IMG/VR virus record: IMGVR_UViG_3300042543_000115
Location: 1-36,268 of that record
Strand: one strand, 5' to 3'
DNA: 36,268 bases
Origin: a virus
Notes under the pieces: generated by a model
What the model was told of the DNA's origin: nothing
Seen by the model: only the letters and a program-made list of their open reading frames with translations
The model's database searches: none
Part shown: piece after piece, positions 29,393-36,040 of the stretch
How the letters are laid out: every line of letters starts with the position of its first letter
Position numbering within the stretch: the stretch's first letter is position 1
Position numbers and translations under genes: made by a program

Positions 29393-29538
29393 CATCCTCT
29401 CGCCGCCATGTACAGCCCCACGTTCGCCGCCGCGTACCCGGCGTAGGCGATGGCGAGACCATGCTTGCCATGCCACGCCAGGTCGCCGGCCACCCACACG
29501 TAGATCACGCCAGTCAGTGCGATCAGCCACGGGCTCAT
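29392..29538 (-). CDS. Tiny two-TM membrane protein (48 aa)
   Basis: ATG 29536-29538 overlaps the stop of the upstream HTH gene (ATGA). The product (MSPWLIALTGVIYVWVAGDL then GLAIAYAGYAAANVGLYMA) has two hydrophobic helices around a short basic WHGKH turn. Holin-like in topology, but it sits in the early region; a membrane-acting early protein is as likely. Confidence 0.6.
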   Translation of the reverse strand: MSPWLIALTGVIYVWVAGDLAWHGKHGLAIAYAGYAAANVGLYMAARG

Positions 29539-29873
29539 ACGTCACCTCGCTGCCACGATCCAGCCAGCCCGAGCTCGCGGATGCGGCCCTGCACCCACGA
29601 CGACAGCTCGAGAGACTCGTCTGCCGGCGGCTCGCCCCAGTCGTCGGGTCGGGCCTTTTCCTCGCCGTGGCCCACGAACACGCGCGGCGGCAGCTTGTGA
29701 CGGTCCACGAGCTTCTTCAGCTGCCCGTCCGTCACGCCCAACTCACGGCACACGTCGGCGCGACTCATCGACGTGTTCGACCAGACCCGGTACAGATCCG
29801 GCACCGACACAGTCACCTTGCGGCGACTGCGCGGCGGCCGGGCCTGCACCTGTGTGAAGATGTCGAGCTGCAT
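29535..29873 (-). CDS. HTH DNA-binding protein (112 aa)
   Basis: The protein starts MQLDIFTQVQARPPRSRRK. The segment about 25-55 (VPDLYRVWSNTSMSRADVCR then ELGVTDGQLKKLVDRHKLPP) is a clear helix-turn-helix. GGAG lies 8 bases upstream of ATG 29871-29873, 5 bp downstream of the sliding clamp stop. Likely a local transcription regulator. Confidence 0.65.
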   Translation of the reverse strand: MQLDIFTQVQARPPRSRRKVTVSVPDLYRVWSNTSMSRADVCRELGVTDGQLKKLVDRHKLPPRVFVGHGEEKARPDDWGEPPADESLELSSWVQGRIRELGLAGSWQRGDV

Positions 29874-29878
29874 CGTCG

Positions 29879-30979
29879 TCACTCCGCAGCAAGGGGCATG
29901 ATGACGCCCGTGTACGGCCCACACTTGAGCAGCACCCGGCTCTGGGGATCCGTGGCGTACACGTCCACCTGCGGCTCCTCGTCACTCGGGATGTGGGCCA
30001 GGAACTGCGACAGGAATCGCGGGTCGAGCTTCGTCGCCGAGGTCGAGCCCGGCGTCACAAGGTCGCACTTCACCTTGCTCTCGCCGTACTCGCTCGAGCG
30101 TCCCGAGATGACGACGCCAGACGCGGACCACGTCAGATCGACGCCCTTCGACTGCTCGCTCGTGACGATGGCCGCCGACTGCACCGCCGACAGGAGCTCG
30201 GCAACCTGCAGCACGCTCGGGTCGCCATCGACCTCGCCCACCACGTCACGCCACCGGGGGAACTTGCCGTCGAGCAACTTCGCCGTCACGGTCGCACCGT
30301 CCATGGTGAACCGCACGTCGCTGCGGTTGGCCTCGACCTGGACGCTGCCCTCGCCGTGGGCGAGCGTCGCAGCCACGAGCACGGCCCGAGCCGGCACGAT
30401 GGTCTGCGAGTCGTCCACCGCCTGGTCAGTCTCCGTCTCCACGCACGAGAGCCGCCGGCCGTCAGTCGCCACCCAGGTCGGATTGCCCTTCGTCACGTCG
30501 ATCAGAACGCCGCCGAGGGCGAATCGGGACGACTCGCTGTCGCACGCGTACGCCGTCGCATGGACGGCCCGCCGGAACTGGTCCGCAGGCAGCCGGCACA
30601 CCGCCTTGAGCTCGCCCGTGGCGTCCGCAGGGAACTCCGCAGCGTCCTCGGTCGGCAGCGTCCACGAGCCCCGGCCCACCTTGACGACGATGGTCGCACC
30701 CTTCGGCGTCAGCGTCACCTCGTCACCGGCAGCCGCCTTCAGGATCGCCGCCAACTTCGCCGCCGGCAGCAGGATCGCATCGCCGTGGTAGTCGATCTCC
30801 CGGTCGATCCGCACCTCGAGGTCCGTCGCCGAGAGAAGCCCGTCGCCGAGCCGCACGTTCTGCAGCACGGGCTTCGGCGACTTCGCAGGCACCGCGCGCA
30901 GCACGTCGAACAAAGCCGCCTTCAGCGTCGCCGCGTCCAGCGTGATACCGCCCGTCTTGGTCTTGGTCGCAGTCGTCAT
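29879..30979 (-). CDS. dnaN: DNA polymerase III beta subunit (sliding clamp)
   Basis: A 366-residue, full-length clamp with three repeats: VLRAVPAKSPKPVLQNVRLG and LLSATDLEVRIDREI (domain 1), FRRAVHATAYACDSESSRFA then GVLIDVTKGNPTWVATDGRR (domain 2) and FPRWRDVVGEV to the C-terminal PYTGVIMPLA (domain 3). It encircles DNA and tethers polymerase. ATG 30977-30979 follows AAAGGA and overlaps the stop of a 36-residue membrane peptide. No phage polymerase or clamp loader is seen, so it must use host ones. Confidence 0.93.
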   Translation of the reverse strand: MTTATKTKTGGITLDAATLKAALFDVLRAVPAKSPKPVLQNVRLGDGLLSATDLEVRIDREIDYHGDAILLPAAKLAAILKAAAGDEVTLTPKGATIVVKVGRGSWTLPTEDAAEFPADATGELKAVCRLPADQFRRAVHATAYACDSESSRFALGGVLIDVTKGNPTWVATDGRRLSCVETETDQAVDDSQTIVPARAVLVAATLAHGEGSVQVEANRSDVRFTMDGATVTAKLLDGKFPRWRDVVGEVDGDPSVLQVAELLSAVQSAAIVTSEQSKGVDLTWSASGVVISGRSSEYGESKVKCDLVTPGSTSATKLDPRFLSQFLAHIPSDEEPQVDVYATDPQSRVLLKCGPYTGVIMPLAAE

Positions 30980-31086
30980 GTCGAATCCTTTCGTGATAGA
31001 GCCAATCCTGTGAAAACACCCACCGCAAACGTGATGGCGAGGAGAATCTCGCCGGTCGCAATCCACACGAAGTCGCTGATGGTCAT
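30976..31086 (-). CDS. Single-TM peptide (36 aa) coupled to dnaN
   Basis: MTISDFVWIATGEILLAITF then AVGVFTGLALSRKDST: one transmembrane helix with a charged tail. Its start overlaps the upstream stop and its stop overlaps the dnaN start (ATGA at both ends), strong evidence of translation. Function unknown. Confidence 0.65.
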   Translation of the reverse strand: MTISDFVWIATGEILLAITFAVGVFTGLALSRKDST

Positions 31087-31331
31087 AGGCCACCCTTGTC
31101 TTCCATCCCGATCGCCACGATGTACGCCTTGAGCGTTTCGTTTTCGGCCTCGAGCTTCTCGGCCCGGCTTGCCGATCGGTGGCTCTGGCTGACGCATAGC
31201 CGGATCACGTCGGCGGCCCACTCCAGGAGCTGCCGGCTCGTGTCGTCGATGTCGTCCGACCATGCGTGGCGGGCACACATTGAGGCGAGCACGCCAGGCG
31301 ACGGTGGCGGTGGAGGTACGTCAGTCCGCAC
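31083..31331 (-). CDS. Coiled-coil protein (82 aa)
   Basis: A GTG start (31329-31331) lies behind GAGG at 6-base spacing. The N terminus is Pro-rich (VRTDVPPPPPSPG); the C terminus (ASRAEKLEAENETLKAYIVA) is a leucine-zipper-like coiled coil. Likely dimeric. Not recognised. Confidence 0.6.
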   Translation of the reverse strand: MRTDVPPPPPSPGVLASMCARHAWSDDIDDTSRQLLEWAADVIRLCVSQSHRSASRAEKLEAENETLKAYIVAIGMEDKGGL

Positions 31332-31551
31332 GGATCACCTCGATTCCTCGGGCCACGTTCGGCGTGCGGCGGATGTAGCCCTTTTTCTCAAGGGCCCGCA
31401 GATGGCCCACGACGCCGGTGACGTTGTTCACGCCAATGGCGGCGGCTATCTGCCGGATGGTCGGCCCGTACATGCCAGAGTTCGCACGGATGAACTCCAG
31501 CACCTCGGCCTGGCGGGCGGTCAGCGGGTACTCGTCGGTGGTGGTGGTCAT
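31321..31551 (-). CDS. LexA-like winged-helix DNA-binding domain without peptidase
   Basis: The 76-residue protein LTARQAEVLEFIRANSGMYG then PTIRQIAAAIGVNNVTGVVG and HLRALEKKGYIRRTPNVARG closely follows the LexA N-terminal DNA-binding domain, including the PTxRQIAxAIG recognition region and K-G-x-I-R-R wing. The autoproteolytic C-terminal domain is absent. It could occupy LexA sites without SOS control. ATG overlaps the replication gene stop (ATGA). Confidence 0.8.
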   Translation of the reverse strand: MTTTTDEYPLTARQAEVLEFIRANSGMYGPTIRQIAAAIGVNNVTGVVGHLRALEKKGYIRRTPNVARGIEVIRAD

Positions 31552-32396
31552 GTGTCCTCGTCCTTGAGTTTGAGAGTTGCTGCAAGTGCCTCGGCTTCCG
31601 CTGGCCGGCGGTACGGGGCAGGGCGGTACTCGTCGATCCACCGCTTCGGCGGCGGCTTCTCGTCTGTCCTGACGCCCGGCGTGCGGTTGGTGCCGCCCTT
31701 GTCCTGGCAGCGAGACAGCCACCGGACGAGGAACGAACGCCAGTTGCGGCGGCCCGCCCGTGTCGGGTTTGCCCGAAGCCAGGCGGTCGCCTTGGCGAGC
31801 TCCTGGTCGATCACCGCGCCGGGGTAGGCGGCGGCCCACTCCTGGCGGTCGGCGTCCGTGATCCCCTGCCACCCGGCGTCAGCAGTCCACGAGACGGCAG
31901 GCTTCGCCCGCGAGCGAGACGGCTTTGCCGGATCGCTCGTGGGAACCGGCGCAGCCGGTATGTCTTCTTGTCCTATGGGAAGGCTAGGGGAAGGATTAGG
32001 GGCGATACTTTTGCGATCCGTTTGCGATCGATTTGCGATCCGTTTGCGATCCGTTTGCGATCCCCACCGGACGGCATTGCCTATCCTGCCAGCCTCTGAT
32101 CTCTGATCACGGATCTCGGCCACGGCCACACGTTCAAGCTCGAGCCGCTGGTGGGTCAGCCTGCCGTCGTCCAGCTGCACGAGGCGACCGCGGATCGCCT
32201 CCCAGTCGCCGGGCTCCAGGCCGCCCGTGATGCGTGTGCAGGCCGCCTCGTTGTCAGGTATGCCGCCGCGTGTCCATGCGTAGCAAAGCAGCCGCATGTA
32301 TGCCCCGAAGCAAGCCGGCGTCATCTCGACGCAGGACGCGATCAGGTCGTCGCAGAACAGCGGCAGGACATGGTGGCTATCGGGCTTGCGTGCCAT
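31548..32396 (-). CDS. DUF1376/YdaU-like replication protein
   Basis: A 282-residue protein. The N-terminal domain (about 1-100: SHHVLPLFCDDLIASCVEMT, CFGAYMRLLCYAWTRGGIPD, LERVAVAEIRDQ) is the DUF1376 pattern found in phage replisome-organiser/O-like proteins. A linker follows with an 11-residue repeat (QTDRKRIANRS/QTDRKSIA) encoded by the iterons at 32011-32062. The C-terminal part (ADAGWQGITDADRQEWAAAY, NWRSFLVRWLSRCQ) resembles helicase-loader-type ends. AGGAGG precedes ATG 32394-32396. Likely recruits the host helicase to the origin within its own gene. Confidence 0.75.
   Translation of the reverse strand: MARKPDSHHVLPLFCDDLIASCVEMTPACFGAYMRLLCYAWTRGGIPDNEAACTRITGGLEPGDWEAIRGRLVQLDDGRLTHQRLELERVAVAEIRDQRSEAGRIGNAVRWGSQTDRKRIANRSQTDRKSIAPNPSPSLPIGQEDIPAAPVPTSDPAKPSRSRAKPAVSWTADAGWQGITDADRQEWAAAYPGAVIDQELAKATAWLRANPTRAGRRNWRSFLVRWLSRCQDKGGTNRTPGVRTDEKPPPKRWIDEYRPAPYRRPAEAEALAATLKLKDEDT
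32011..32062. repeat. Five 11-bp iterons (TTGCGATC), replication-origin candidate
   Basis: TTGCGATC occurs at 32011, 32022, 32033, 32044 and 32055, an exact 11-bp period (about one helix turn) with variable three-base links CGT/GAT. It lies inside the replication-protein gene, as lambda's ori lies inside gene O. The encoded linker repeat follows from the DNA repeat. Confidence 0.75.
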
Positions 32397-33147
32397 CCGT
32401 GGCCTCCTGTACGCGCTTAGACCTTTGCGAATCCCTTTGGGCAGCACGCAAATTGGAAGCGCCATTGCCAGCGGGATTCAGAAGCCCGACGAAAAGAGCC
32501 TCAATGCGAAGCCTGTCGTTCTTGTCGCAGTGCAATACACCAACCATCCTGTCGCCAATCTCTGGCCGCGATGCCTGAACGCGAGAAGGAACGTTGATGC
32601 TTTCTCCTACATAGTGGGCTGTTCCGTCACTGTTCCAAGCGATGTACACACCAGAAAACGGGTCCATGGCGTTGACATCTCTGGCCGTGTAAAGCGGCGG
32701 CGGCGGCGTAGGCAACGTGTTAAGTAATTTGCCGCACTCAGCCGCAAGGATTGCCTCTCTGGCCTCTGGGTTTCTTGCTGCGTCACGCCAAGAGGCAAAA
32801 AGGAACTGCCTCACTATTCCAGCGGGCCACTCAAAACGCTTGACATTGCCTTCATACCCAGCCTTCTTGATTCGTAACCCCTTCGTCTTCGGGTGCAGTT
32901 TCTGGTCCGTTTGCCCAACGTCCGCACTGCCGCTCAAGTCCATCGGAAGCCTGTGCTCGTCGCGCCTACTCCAATCAAATGTGACGTGAACAGAGCCTTC
33001 CGGCTGACGCTTTAAAATCCACACCTTGGCGGCCAGCGGATCGCCAATGTGGTCGAGCTCATAAAACAAATCGAGCGGCGTCCACGACGGTTCAAGCACA
33101 ACAACGCTGGTCGTATTGTCAGGCCACAAGGCAACGACTGTAGGCAT
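32377..33147 (-). CDS. GIY-YIG-like nuclease domain protein (256 aa)
   Basis: The C-terminal domain (166-230) shows the GIY-YIG order: GVYIAW (166-171), HYVGES (178-183), R189, E216 in RIEALFVGLL and N224 in NPAGN. The N-terminal ~150 residues (WTPLDLFYELDHIGDP, KVWILKRQPEGSVHVTFDWS) match no family I know. Composition is more AT-rich than its surroundings, suggesting recent acquisition. Start ATG 33145-33147 overlaps the preceding stop. It could be a junction/homing-type endonuclease or an anti-host nuclease. Confidence 0.65.
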   Translation of the reverse strand: MPTVVALWPDNTTSVVVLEPSWTPLDLFYELDHIGDPLAAKVWILKRQPEGSVHVTFDWSRRDEHRLPMDLSGSADVGQTDQKLHPKTKGLRIKKAGYEGNVKRFEWPAGIVRQFLFASWRDAARNPEAREAILAAECGKLLNTLPTPPPPLYTARDVNAMDPFSGVYIAWNSDGTAHYVGESINVPSRVQASRPEIGDRMVGVLHCDKNDRLRIEALFVGLLNPAGNGASNLRAAQRDSQRSKRVQEATDGTQAR

Positions 33148-33449
33148 CACGCACACCTCCACACCCGCTCCGGCCGCCCACTCGCGCTCGGCCTGGTCGT
33201 GCCCGTCGTCTCCACTCTGCCGGCCCGTGCAAGCCCGTGCATCCGCCGCGCCACCTGTTGCTCTGATAATCCGCAGCGGCTGGCGATCTCGTCCTTGGTG
33301 CCAGGCCCAGCCGCCAGCGCCTCGAGGATTCGCCGCTCGTGGTCGCCCAGGAACTCGCGGGCCGCGTCGCCCGCGATCTTCGACGTGACCGGATCGGTGC
33401 GGCGAAAGAGCGGGAGGTGCTCAACGCTCGCGGAAAAGTAGTCGCTCAT
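33147..33449 (-). CDS. Winged-helix regulator (100 aa)
   Basis: ATG 33447-33449 overlaps the sigma-like gene stop. Residues about 35-90 (HERRILEALAAGPGTKDEIA, SRCGLSEQQVARRMHGLARA, GRVETTGTTRPSASGRPERV) form a MarR/ArsR-like winged helix ending in a W-x-x. The N terminus (LPLFRRTDPVTSKIAGD) is the same segment that precedes wHTH domains in many phage proteins. Likely DNA-binding; target unknown. Confidence 0.75.
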   Translation of the reverse strand: MSDYFSASVEHLPLFRRTDPVTSKIAGDAAREFLGDHERRILEALAAGPGTKDEIASRCGLSEQQVARRMHGLARAGRVETTGTTRPSASGRPERVWRCA

Positions 33450-34132
33450 GACCACCGCGCCTCCAAAAACTCACGGACGCTAGCCTTCTGTAGTTTTCGA
33501 ATGGCCTTCGCTTCTATCTGCCGAACTCTTTCTTTCGTCACTCTGAACGCTTTGCCCACCTCTTCCAGCGTGTATTGGTTGCCGTCGGCAAGCCCGTAGC
33601 GCATCGCTATGATTTCGCGTTCCCGATATGTGAGACACTGCATCGCCGCAGTAATGTCTTGCCGCACTTCGTCTGCCTCTGACGGCAAGCATGGGTGCGA
33701 TGCAAGCCGCATCCTTTCGGCTGTAGCGATTGCGTAACGCTCCATCGCGTCAGCCCGCACGGCGGCCGTGTGTTCGTAAACCTTCGGTGCCTGCAAGAAC
33801 GCAACGCTGGCGCGCAACTCCTGCGGGAAAAGTTGCTCCATCGTCTTGCCGGTTAATTCAATGAGCTGGCTTTCGAGTGTCGCCAGCCGCTCCGCAGGCC
33901 ATCCTTTTGTTGGCTTGTCAGGAGGGCATGACCGCAAATTCAGCCAAAGCCCAATCTCTGAAGGAGTCACGCCAAGATGCCGCGCAAGTCCAGATTGCCC
34001 GCCGTAACGTCCGTGGCAAAACTTTTTGCACGCATGCCACAGCTCTGCGTGCTTGAGCCGAGTGACAGCAGTCACGTCCACCGCTCGGCTATCGTCTTGC
34101 GATTGTTCCGGCACTGACATCGCGGCGATCAT
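33446..34132 (-). CDS. XRE-type HTH fused to sigma-70 region 4 (regulator)
   Basis: A 228-residue protein. Residues ~44-66 (GQSGLARHLGVTPSEIGLWL) form a Cro/CI-type HTH. Residues ~165-216 (LTYREREIIAMRYGLADGNQ, TLEEVGKAFRVTKERVRQIE, KAIRKLQKA) are a complete sigma-70 region 4, the part that reads -35 boxes and binds the beta flap. No region 2 is seen, so it cannot open promoters alone. ATG 34130-34132 sits at better spacing from AAAGGA than the in-frame GTG at 34135. A hairpin precedes it. Likely the phage's switch for middle/late genes. Confidence 0.75.
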   Translation of the reverse strand: MIAAMSVPEQSQDDSRAVDVTAVTRLKHAELWHACKKFCHGRYGGQSGLARHLGVTPSEIGLWLNLRSCPPDKPTKGWPAERLATLESQLIELTGKTMEQLFPQELRASVAFLQAPKVYEHTAAVRADAMERYAIATAERMRLASHPCLPSEADEVRQDITAAMQCLTYREREIIAMRYGLADGNQYTLEEVGKAFRVTKERVRQIEAKAIRKLQKASVREFLEARWS

Positions 34133-34153
34133 CACGCTTCCTTTCGTGTATTT

Positions 34154-34170
34154 GCCCGGTTACGCCGGGC
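34154..34170 (-). promoter_or_regulatory. Hairpin in the leader of the sigma-like gene
   Basis: GCCCGG (34154-34159) and CCGGGC (34165-34170) form a 6-bp GC stem with a 5-base loop, ending about 9 bases before the AAAGGA ribosome site. No U-tract, so more likely a leader RNA structure than a terminator. The rest of the 150-bp gap (34133-34286) shows no credible gene. Confidence 0.35.
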
Positions 34171-34286
34171 GGCGGTCGCATTACCCGGTGGAGGCCAGGC
34201 TGCGGCTGCACTGATACGACGCCTCTTGAGTGCGATGGCGGCAGATGCGGCTGATGAGGCCGCTGGCAACTGCGTGCCGGCGAAGG

Positions 34287-34595
34287 TCAGACCTCGTGTG
34301 TGGTGTGCTGTAGGAGCCGTTGATGCAACTGGTCGATGAGCGTGGCGATACTTGCCGCCGCCGACTCGAGCTCGTCGATCGCGGCCTTGACGGCGTCGTC
34401 GTGGGAGTCACGCCACAGCGGCCCTCCCTCGTAGGGAATCGGGATGTTGCCCGCGCCCGTGTGGACCCACTGCTCGACACGGTTGCGGCCCGGCTTCTCA
34501 CGCAGCTCGCCGCTTTCGTGGACGGCGAACGGCTGAAACGGGTACAGCGGCATGGCGTAGCGGGCGTAGAGATACACGCGGTGCAGCGTCTTCAC
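34287..34595 (-). CDS. Small protein downstream of RecT (102 aa)
   Basis: The start overlaps the RecT stop (ATGA). The first half is aromatic and Pro-rich (RVYLYARYAMPLYPFQPFAV), the second a long helix (DELESAAASIATLIDQLHQR). It is not a recognisable exonuclease. A RecT-partner role is a positional guess. Confidence 0.6.
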   Translation of the reverse strand: MKTLHRVYLYARYAMPLYPFQPFAVHESGELREKPGRNRVEQWVHTGAGNIPIPYEGGPLWRDSHDDAVKAAIDELESAAASIATLIDQLHQRLLQHTTHEV

Positions 34596-35467
34596 GTCGT
34601 CACCTCGTGCTGGGCGGCCTCGTGGGCGAACTCATGGCCACGGTCCTCAGGCACGGCCGACAGGATGTCGAGCTTGCCGTTGATGAGGTTCAGCAGCTCG
34701 TCGGCCTGAGCCGGCGTGTAGAAGCCGCTCTTGAGCCGCTGCTCAACGATGCCCTGCATCCGCTCGAGCTGCCCGGCCGTGGCCGTCTGGACGTGGTGCC
34801 TGGCCTTCTGCATGTCCTCGGCGGTGGCGGTGGTCGCCTGGGCCGCCGTCTGGATCTCGGGCCGGTGCGTGGTGGGCGCGTCGAACTTGGGCCGCACCAC
34901 GATCGGCTCCGAGGCCGGCTGCGGCGTCGGGTAGTCGCCAGCCTCCTCGGCCGTCACGAGGCCCTTCAGCACGTCAGGGAACGCATCACGCAGTGCGAAG
35001 CCTCGGGCACGCAGTTGCAGCATCCTGCGGCTGTATTGGCTCCACGGACCTGACTTGCCCCACAGCCCGGCTTTCTTGGCGTCGGCCACGCTGAACCGAG
35101 CGACCGTCGGCTTCTCGTAGCCACGCCGCTTGGCCTCGCATGTGGCGACCATCGACTCGCCGTCGCCGTCGATCTTCTCGGTGACGTACTCGCACACCGG
35201 GCTGGCCATGGCGACCGCCAGGGCGGCATCGCCCCATATCGCCGGCCGCCCGTTGATGCAGGCAATGTTCTGGAGCGACTGCATGGGCGAGAGCCCGATC
35301 TCGCTGCCGTGCTGGATTGCCAGCAGGCACGACTCGGGCTTGCCCTTGAAGTCCTTCGGGGCGAAGTCCGACTTGGCCACCATCGTGGCAAACCGGAACG
35401 CATCGTCGAACGAGGCGAGGGCCAGCCCCCTCGCGGGCGTCGTGTTTGTGGAGAGCTCCGTGGTCAT
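34592..35467 (-). CDS. recT: RecT-family single-strand annealing protein
   Basis: A 291-residue protein with the RecT core IGLSPMQSLQNIACINGRPA then WGDAALAVAM, TCEAKRRGYEKPTVARFSVA then DAKKAGLW, and YSRRMLQLRARGFALRDAFP then DVLKGLVTAEEAG. The C-terminal ~80 residues are a Thr/Ala/Gln linker and helical tail. It pairs complementary strands in recombination-dependent replication. No RecE/lambda-Exo homologue is visible. ATG 35465-35467 follows AAAGGGA and overlaps a 28-codon leader reading frame. Confidence 0.92.
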   Translation of the reverse strand: MTTELSTNTTPARGLALASFDDAFRFATMVAKSDFAPKDFKGKPESCLLAIQHGSEIGLSPMQSLQNIACINGRPAIWGDAALAVAMASPVCEYVTEKIDGDGESMVATCEAKRRGYEKPTVARFSVADAKKAGLWGKSGPWSQYSRRMLQLRARGFALRDAFPDVLKGLVTAEEAGDYPTPQPASEPIVVRPKFDAPTTHRPEIQTAAQATTATAEDMQKARHHVQTATAGQLERMQGIVEQRLKSGFYTPAQADELLNLINGKLDILSAVPEDRGHEFAHEAAQHEVTT

Positions 35468-35550
35468 GTCGCATCCCTTTCTGCGTTGTGAAAATCCCGC
35501 CTGGCGTCCTGCTCGGCGGGTGGTGTCCCTTCCGTGGTCCCCGGCTCCAT
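35464..35550 (-). CDS. Leader peptide frame (28 aa) coupled to recT
   Basis: ATG 35548-35550 is preceded by AAGGAG at 5-base spacing and reads MEPGTTEGTPPAEQDARRDF, then eight more residues, to a TGA that overlaps the recT ATG (ATGA). Good ribosome site plus exact coupling argue that it is translated. Its acidic/polar sequence has no recognisable domain. It may exist to control recT translation. Confidence 0.5.
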   Translation of the reverse strand: MEPGTTEGTPPAEQDARRDFHNAERDAT

Positions 35551-35596
35551 GCCGGCTCCTTCCGCACCCACGGCTCCACCGCGGGGCGGTCCTGTG

Positions 35597-35821
35597 TCAG
35601 ATCGCCGGCGTCACCTCGTCCACCGTGTAGCCCAGGTGCTCGCCGTTCACGTCCACCGTGATGAGGTCGCCCCGCGTCTCGAGCACCGTGGCTTGCACGA
35701 TGTCGCCGTGGAACGGACGCTCCACGAGCACCGTGTCGCCAGGCGAGGGGCGGTAGTCAGAGCGGTAGATCGAAGCCATGCCGCGGATAGCAGCGGCGTA
35801 CTCTCGAGAATGGGGGTCCAT
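35597..35821 (-). CDS. Small SH3-like protein (74 aa), first gene of the main early operon
   Basis: ATG 35819-35821 follows CACGAAAGGA. Residues ~25-70 (PSPGDTVLVERPFHGDIVQA then TVLETRGDLITVDVNGEHLG) fit a five-strand SH3/KOW-like barrel. A small nucleic-acid- or protein-binding early product is likely. A promoter (35852-35879) lies 30 bp upstream. Confidence 0.65.
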   Translation of the reverse strand: MDPHSREYAAAIRGMASIYRSDYRPSPGDTVLVERPFHGDIVQATVLETRGDLITVDVNGEHLGYTVDEVTPAI

Positions 35822-35851
35822 GTGGCGATTCCTTTCGTGATGGGTTGCGGG

Positions 35852-35879
35852 AATGTACGCCCGTCCAGTAAGGCGTCAA
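35852..35879 (-). promoter_or_regulatory. Sigma70-like promoter for the early operon
   Basis: Minus-strand TTGACG (35874-35879) and TACATT (35852-35857) have a 16-base spacer, 5/6 and 4/6 matches. A second TTGACG lies 16 bp further upstream (35890-35895). Followed by the CACGAAAGGA leader and the 74-residue gene. Confidence 0.5.
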
Positions 35880-35929
35880 GGGGGCGGATCGTCAAAATTA
35901 GGGGAGTCGAACTTCTGTACACCTGTGGT

Positions 35930-35947
35930 GCGTAGCGGTAGGTGGGC
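35930..35947. promoter_or_regulatory. Operator-like repeated motif, copy S4 (weak)
   Basis: GCGTAGCGGTAGGTGGGC shares about 12 of 18 positions with S3, including the core TAGCGGTAG, and lies 22 bp from it, one to two helix turns, as paired operators often do. Confidence 0.3.
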
Positions 35948-35951
35948 AATG

Positions 35952-35969
35952 GTCTAGCGGTAGTTCGGT
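35952..35969. promoter_or_regulatory. Operator-like repeated motif, copy S3
   Basis: GTCTAGCGGTAGTTCGGT matches S2 (243-260) at 16/18. It lies upstream of the early-operon promoter and reaches the stop codon of the 23-residue peptide. Confidence 0.4.
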
Positions 35970-36040
35970 CACCGTGTCAAGGTCACGGCCAGAATCCGCA
36001 GGACGACGACGACGAGCTCGAGCCAAAGGTCTGCAGTCAT
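35969..36040 (-). CDS. Hydrophobic micropeptide (23 aa)
   Basis: ATG 36038-36040 has a near-perfect ribosome site, AAGGAGG, 6 bases upstream. The product, MTADLWLELVVVVLRILAVT then LTR, is a single hydrophobic helix with an acidic start and basic end. Too short to assign. The ribosome site is the best in the control region. Could be a membrane-active early peptide or a leader. Confidence 0.5.
   Translation of the reverse strand: MTADLWLELVVVVLRILAVTLTR

Noticed and set aside
30980-31093. N-terminal extension of the sliding clamp
   Set aside because: The extension does not fit the clamp family, and a ribosome site AAAGGA points to ATG 30979.
35943-36010. tRNA-like pattern on the plus strand: D-arm-like GGTCTAGCGGTAG and a perfect 5-bp hairpin with 7-base loop
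   Set aside because: The loop has C instead of U at position 33, there is no TpsiC arm and no acceptor pairing. The same bases are explained by the repeated operator-like motif and the 23-aa peptide.
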